A DNA stretch of 64,000 nucleotides. Origin: Galaxea fascicularis. Lineage: Eukaryota; Cnidaria; Anthozoa; Scleractinia; Euphylliidae. The notes below the pieces were generated by a model. The model made no database searches. It was not told the origin of the DNA and was given only the letters and a program-made list of their open reading frames with translations. Shown piece after piece: positions 58,637-64,000 of this stretch (its first letter is position 1; each line of letters begins with the position of its first letter). The position numbers and the translations under genes are program-made. The stretch covers positions 11,164,379-11,228,378 of the forward strand of contig OX419343.1 of NCBI GenBank assembly GCA_948470475.1, written 5' to 3'.

Positions 58637-59661
58637 GGAGGTGGGGGATACACAAGAGTATCAGCCATTTTACGGGGCCACTCTCCGGGAATGTTTGGCG
58701 TCCCAATCAGCATGAAACCACCTCCCACCTCTGTTTTGTTTCAGAGGCATGGCTTCACCCTCATACCAGGTTAATGATGCATGCCACTGTAGGCTCTTCT
58801 GCAGAGAAAAATGGCTCGAAAAAAATGATGGCTCCAATACCTACCTCAAATGAAAACATCACGAAAAATTTTGAGAAGATGAAGTGTGCAAAAGTTGAAA
58901 AGTGAGGAGGACACGCTGACCAGCTTCCGTCGTGGGCTCATCTCGTTGTCATGAGTAACGTTATGGTGGAACGGTCATGGCTACCCAACATTTCAGGACT
59001 TACTTGTTAGACTGGTAGAGGGCTCGGAAAGGCGCCACAATTGATTTTCATTTGACAACTCAGAATTTTCATTTCGACCCTTTCACATTTGTTGAAGATT
59101 TACTGAGACTTACGGCAACACACAGCAAAATATCGTTGCAAACCTCACGAACCTGTGCAATCATCGTTTTGGCTTTCTGCGATGACAGTTCGAATGACGA
59201 TGTATTTTATTGCCTTTGGATAGCGACTTTAGCAGGGGGCGGGGGGAGGGGGGAGGGGGAAGTCGTAAGCACGGTAGCGTTCTTTCCTTTGAACACAACC
59301 AGTCCCAGAATTGGGCGTTCGGTCGACCCTAGGCTTGCAGCTGCTTGCAACTGCCTGCAGTCAAAATTCCCAGTTACCTTTCATTTGGTGGGAGTGGATA
59401 TTTTCTAGACCCATATAATTACATGTAAGCCCCAAACCAATGGTGCTCGGAAGGGCTGGGTTTTATTGATAATCGAGGTACCAGATCGATGTGACGAAAT
59501 ACTGTAACATCATATTACTGAAACTGGAAACAGATAAATTACTCCAATATGACTTCAGCGGAATCCTCTAGGGTGATGCAAAGCTTCCAATTGTTCACGA
59601 CTGACTGCAAGCCTTTTCATCGATCGCTTTGCTCACAGGGACATCAACTGTTGAAAATTAT
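57411..59661. other. non-coding stretch, T-rich with one inverted repeat
   Basis: 57.5-57.9 kb is pyrimidine-rich and gives a 161-codon frame I do not believe in. CCTCGGTGTAAAAACCTG (57693) and CAGGTTTTTACACCGAGG (57807) form an inverted pair. The block GTAGTTTCTAAAGAAACTGT at about 58599 looks like a dispersed repeat end. No gene supported. Confidence 0.4.
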
Positions 59662-59910
59662 GGTCGGTACACACTAAAGTAATATTTGCAGGGAATGGTT
59701 GCAGGGAGTATTTCCATGCACAGTTTACACGAAGGGAACAAACATTTTTCCCTGCGAATGGTCTCATGAATTCAAACAAGTTGCGAAAGCATTCGCCGGG
59801 AACAATTTTGGTTCCCGCGAATAGATTTATCAGTTCACACGAGAGGAATTAGTACCCGCGACCTCTTCCTGGAAACATTCCCTGTCAATATTTTTTCGTG
59901 TGTTCTGGCC
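59662..59910. mobile_element. possible MITE with degenerate ends
   Basis: GGTCGGTACACACTA on the left and CGTGTGTTCTGGCC on the right are an imperfect inverted pair; inside, GCAGGGAATGG and CCCGCGAATAG-type blocks repeat. The ends are uncertain. Confidence 0.35.
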
Positions 59911-60291
59911 TTTACAGTCATAAAGAAATCAAATAGCTCATCGGCCTTTAAACAGATAGATTGTTTTGCCTGTTCCTGAATGTACGAATGATTCTATTGA
60001 TCTCTATTGTGTTGAGTGCTCAACTTGTTAAACTTGTTTAAAGGCACTCTCTTTTCTGTGATTTTGCCTCGTGTTTGGTAACAAACGGCTACAACCAACA
60101 ATCTTGTAAGTCGAGCCCGCCGTCCCTTACTGTTTATTACTTAAGAAACGTGGCGGGACTCAAAAGAACAGTTGTTCTTTTTTCATCGATACAAATAACC
60201 GGGAAGAATGACTGAAGGATGCATGACACTGAATGCTAAGTGTTATGAAGATCCATTATGAACATAAGAAAAGACATGGGAGTTAGGCCCG

Positions 60292-60296
<5 letters not shown>

Positions 60297-60326
<30 letters not shown>

Positions 60327-60370
60327 CTGATGAATTAAGTCCGGCAAAAGAGGTACGGCGGTTTTAATTT

Positions 60371-60404
<34 letters not shown>

Positions 60405-60480
60405 TCGCATTATTCGACACTGGAGCGGTGACTGATTCATACGGCGCTCTTCTAATGTGCCGAACCAAATGCATTAATTA
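60297..60480. repeat. direct repeat of about 45 bp
   Basis: GACGCCGCTCCACTCATGTG...GAACCTAACTGATGAATTAA recurs as TACGGCGCTCTTCTAATGTG...GAACCAAATGCATTAATTAA about 140 bases later. Probably parts of a degraded short element. Confidence 0.45.
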
Positions 60481-60525
60481 AGAGAATGTATAAATGTATA
60501 ATGACTTCTCCGCACATGAAATACA

Positions 60526-60887
60526 TACTACGATCATCAGTTGAGTGTGTACCGAGGGAAGTTTGGCGCCAAAGTCACGTTGTTGTCAAGGGTAACGCAA
60601 ATAGTATCCATTGGCAACTTTTCGGACTGTTGCTGTGAACATCCGAAAACCGTGCACGCTAGAAATATTTATGGAATGTTATTGTCTTTGAAGTAAAAAG
60701 CCAATCACGCGAGAGAAAACTAAACCGAAAAAGAAACGGTAATTAGTTTGTGGTTACATGTCGTTTCTGACCCGAAAAGTTGCCTATGGATACTATTTGC
60801 GTTCCCCAGTTGACAACAATGTGGTTTCAACAGCAAAACTTGAGCGCCAAACTTCTCTCGGTCCAAACTCAACTGATAATCGTATTA
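60526..60887. mobile_element. 362 bp foldback element with about 100 bp arms
   Basis: TACTACGATCATCAGTTGAG and AACTGATAATCGTATTA form the outer ends. The arms continue through GGGAAGTTTGGCGCC and CGCAAATAGTATCCATTGGC to CAACTTTTCGG and its complement CCGAAAAGTTG. It ends 3 bp before the next element. Confidence 0.8.
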
Positions 60888-60890
60888 TTA

Positions 60891-61115
60891 AGCGAATGAT
60901 ACACGGTTCAACATTTGTTGAGCAACAAATGTTGTAGCTGCCGTTCAACAAATGTTGAACAATGTGTCATGTGATGTTGAACGTTCAAATATGCCGTTCA
61001 ACATGTTGAAAGTTGTTGAACGTTGTTGACCGAAAATAGAGCTTGGCTCTATTCCGTTCAACAAGTTGCCGCAACATTTGTTGCTCAACAAATGTTGAAC
61101 CGTGTATGATTCGCT
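60891..61115. mobile_element. 225 bp MITE with TTA target-site duplication
   Basis: Ends AGCGAATGATACACGGTTCA and TGAACCGTGTATGATTCGCT (inverted repeats, one mismatch) are flanked by TTA on both sides (60888-60890 and 61116-61118). The interior repeats GTTCAACAAATGTTG in both orientations. A TTA duplication fits Harbinger-type transposition. Confidence 0.75.
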
Positions 61116-61308
61116 TTACATAAAGTTATTATTATGTTCAGTTTAAAGAAGTGTTTTGCAGCATATCCTTTCTGTTACACTGTAACATAAGCGTTCGTAG
61201 TTCAAGTGGAAGTCCGATATTTTCGGGCTTCTGGGTCAAATCTTTCCAGCTGGAATCACTGGTTTTCCTGTCTGCTGGAAAAGGGGAACGAGGACCCTGG
61301 ATATGAGG

Positions 61309-61393
61309 TAGATAGATAGATAGATAGATAGATACATAGATAGATAGATGGATGGATGGATGGATGGATGGATGGATAGATAGATAGATAGAT
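61309..61393. repeat. (GATA)n/(GGAT)n microsatellite
   Basis: About 21 tetranucleotide units, switching from GATA to GGAT and back. It produces a spurious Ser-Ile-His-Pro repeat frame on the minus strand. Confidence 0.95.
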
Positions 61394-61489
61394 TCAAAAC
61401 TTGCTGGTCTCGCGTGCCCAAGGTTCTAATAGACATTTTCGGGGCTTGAGTACTGTTAGAGATTTCAACGACTAAATTTCGTGGAAATC

Positions 61490-61856
61490 CGGGTGAATTT
61501 TCAGACTGCCGGGCAGTGCCCGTGAGCCCGTGAGTCTAACCACAGGTGACCCGAGCTAACATGACGTTGCGTAACAGCGTTGTTAGAAGAGTTTGTATGG
61601 GAATATAACGATTGTACAGAATAGTTCAAAATAAGGGTTTAAGGGTCTCTGTCTTAGGAATACAGAGACGCTAAAACTTGCTAGAATCACTCTGAAACGC
61701 CTCCAAACGCCTTATTTTGAACTATTCTGTACAATCGTTGTATTCCCATACAACCTCTTATAACAACGCTGTTACGCAATGTCATATTAGCTTGGGCCAC
61801 CTGTGGTTAGACTCACGGGCTCACGAGCACTGTCCGGCAGTCTGAAAATTCACCCG
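61490..61856. mobile_element. 367 bp foldback element with about 145 bp inverted arms
   Basis: The left arm CGGGTGAATTTTCAGACTGC matches the right arm GCAGTCTGAAAATTCACCCG. Pairing continues through GAGCCCGTGAGTCTAACCAC, GCGTAACAGCG and CAATCGTTGTA-type blocks to CTATTTTGAACTATTCTG near the centre. It abuts the LINE that follows. Confidence 0.85.
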
Positions 61857-61959
61857 ACCCCACGTTTGCTTTCTCATCTTAAGTTAGCAAGCTATCATAT
61901 GAAAACCATATCATTGAACTCTGTCCAACCGATTATAAACCAGTATACTCCAAGGAGAC

Positions 61960-63945
61960 TAACATGGATATTCGGTGCCGTGGCTAACTAGCGACCTAAA
62001 ACAACTTATGCATGAACGCGATTATCACCACAAGAAGGCTCTTAGTACAAACAAAGAACTGCATTGGAGCAATTATAAACGATTGCGTAACACAATCAAC
62101 ACTAGAATGCGTAAAGAGAAAAGCAATTATTATTCTAACCAACTGGCCGAAGAAAAAGATTCTAAAGAAATGTGGCGAACCTTGCATAAAATCGTTCCAA
62201 AAAAGACCAAAGCAGTGCCACCAAGTGGTGATGGACTAACGGCCTCATGCTTGAATGGCTTTTTCACATCTATTGCAAATACTCTTTCTAGCCATTTTGA
62301 TTGTTCTACTTTACCGAAAGTTTTAACACCTAAAGTTAATCATGACTTTGTCCTAGAATAGGTGTCTTCGAGCTTTGTTCGAAAGAACTGCTCCAAATGA
62401 GGTCAACGAAAGCCACGGGTCTTGATGGAATCTCTGGTCGATTACTGAAAGATGCAGCTCCTGAAGTATCTGAATCGATTACTTATATCATTAATCTGAC
62501 AATTTCTACGAGTATAATTCCATCTGAATGGAAAACAGCGAAGGTCACTCCAATATACAAATCTGGAGATAAGAGCGATCCCAACAACTATCGCCCAATT
62601 TCAGTCCTTCCTTTGATCTCCAAAGTAATGGAACGAGCAATTCAATCACAGCTTGTAGCATTTCTTAATCAGTCAGGATTCCGGAAGAAGCATTCTACTG
62701 AAACTGCCGCTGTGTAGATCATAATATTTGTAGATCATATTTTAGAACAAATGGACAGACAGATGATGAATGGGTCTATTTTTATAGATCTGAGAAAAGC
62801 GTTCGACCTTGTTGACAACCAGTGCTTACTCCATAAACTAGAACATTACGGAATTAGGGAGAAAAGCCTGAAATGGTTTGAAAACTATCTGACTACCCGA
62901 TTTCAGAGGGTCAAATACAATCAAGGCATATCATCTAATTTAGCAATTGGTCATGGGGTTCCTCAAGGATGCATATTGGGTCCAATATTGTTTGTAATCT
63001 ACATCAATGATCTTCCACAATGTCTAACGAAATCGTCAATAGGCATGTATGCTGACGAAACAGTCATTTATTTCTCTGCCACTAGTCCAGGTCTTGTTAA
63101 GCAGGTTCTTCAAAACGATCTGAACTATGTTGAGCAGTCACTGTGGTTACAAGACAACAAGCTTGCACTTAATCAGAGTAAGACAGAGTGGATGCTATTC
63201 GGAACTAGACAAAAATTAGAACACTCCTCAAACATTGCAATAAAATCTCATGGGCAAAACATTGAAAGAGTATCAAGCTTTTGTTACTTGGGGGTTACGT
63301 TGGATGAGCACTTCTCATGGAACGAGCACGTTGGAATAATTTGTCACAAAATAAGCAAACGTCTAGGACTACTGTCCCGCATACGACCCTACCTTACTCA
63401 AAAAGCTGCTAAATGTGTATACAACTGTCTTATACAACCAATTTTTAACTACACAGACACGGTATGGGGTGGGCTGTCAATAGGCTGCGGTAAAAACCTA
63501 CAGCCTGCGTCTACAGAACAGAGCAGCACACATAGTACAAGGGAGATCCACGACCGAAGAAGCGTTTCAGAAGTTAGGGTGGATAAACCTAGAAACACAG
63601 AGAATCATGCACAAGTGCATTTTAGTTTATAAATGCTTAAGTAATCTAGCTCCCCCCTATTTTTATGACTATTTCATAAGAAATAATTGTATTCACAGTC
63701 ATAATACCAGAAACAGAAACGATCTTCACTTACCCGCCCCTAAATTAAGTCTTGGAAAAACACTGTTAGGTATTCAGGCTCGATCCTTTTTAATAAATTA
63801 CCTGGAACATTGAAAGGAGCTACATCACTCTCCAATTTTAAGAATCTTCTTAAACAATATTTTTCTAGTAAAAATATGAGATATTGTATATTTTATGAGA
63901 TATTGTATATTGTATATTTATGAGATATTGTATATTTTATTAGCT
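61960..63945 (+). pseudogene. CR1/L2-type LINE, linker and reverse transcriptase, 5'-truncated and broken
   Basis: The frame 61975-62359 (PWLTSDLKQLMHERDYHHKK) is the endonuclease-RT linker. The frame 62397-62717 carries KATGLDGISGRLLKD, NNYRPISVLPLISKVMERAI and SGFRKKHSTETA. The frame 62751-63632 carries FIDLRKAFDLVDN, GVPQGCILGPILFVIYINDL and MYADETVIYFS. A last frame (63607-63813) carries the C-terminal QARSFLINYLEH-type end, after which TATTGTATATTTTATGAGA units (about 63870-63945) look like the 3' tail. The polymerase box reads YADE rather than YADD. Stops at 62359 and 62717 and a frameshift near 63490-63600 break it. The upstream endonuclease is missing. Confidence 0.85.
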
Positions 63946-64000
63946 TTTTTTTTATTCTACACGATTGTTATCTTTTATCTTGTAGTAGTTTTTAGCCAGT

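Noticed and set aside
61236..61436. 66-codon frame with Ser-Ile-His-Pro repeats on the minus strand
   Set aside because: Translation of the GATA/GGAT microsatellite.

Overview
The window looks like repeat-rich nuclear DNA of an anthozoan cnidarian, most likely a stony coral. Evidence: no bacterial-style gene packing, GT-AG introns, AATAAA signals, many short palindromic (MITE-type) repeats, LINE, Penelope and BEL retroelements, and decayed Polinton-like viral genes. The species call is inference. Only one convincing host gene is present, and most of the sequence is mobile or duplicated DNA.

Layout. 1-2.3 kb is non-coding with one 76 bp palindromic insertion. 2.3-14.1 kb is a segmental tandem duplication: two long copies (about 4.69-9.06 and 10.44-14.14 kb) and an older partial copy (2.3-4.69 kb). 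The partial copy carries a small inversion and a 917 bp foldback transposon with a 9 bp target-site duplication. 15.9-16.8 kb is the 3' end of an L1-like LINE on the minus strand. 17.7-20.2 kb is an AT-rich decayed Polinton-like element with an intact packaging ATPase, a broken fibre-like gene and a broken coiled-coil gene; a possibly related fragment lies at 22.56-22.95 kb. 24.4-25.0 kb is a piggyBac-type MITE.

25.5-37.5 kb (minus strand) is a gene for a GPI-anchored protein with several Ly6/uPAR (LU, three-finger) domains. Each domain is split over two exons, all internal junctions are phase 1, and the last exon encodes a GPI-attachment signal. A complete BEL/Pao LTR retrotransposon (28213-36427) sits antisense in the intron between the two halves of one LU domain. 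Its 814 bp LTRs appear identical, it has a CTACC target-site duplication and an intact 2131-codon polyprotein, so the insertion is recent.

37.8-39.06 kb holds nested inverted-repeat elements. 40.2-47.4 kb holds a second, GC-richer decayed Polinton-like element: DNA polymerase B fragment, a LINE fragment carrying its own MITE, then on the minus strand integrase, an unknown protein, a small membrane protein, packaging ATPase, a probable major capsid protein and another unknown protein, with divergent plus-strand ORFs beyond. 48-64 kb contains nested MITEs, a Penelope-like RT fragment with a possible degenerate hammerhead motif upstream, several foldback elements and a LINE that runs to the right edge.

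Splice sites, repeat ends and frameshifts were read by eye. No searches were run, so family names rest on visible motifs.
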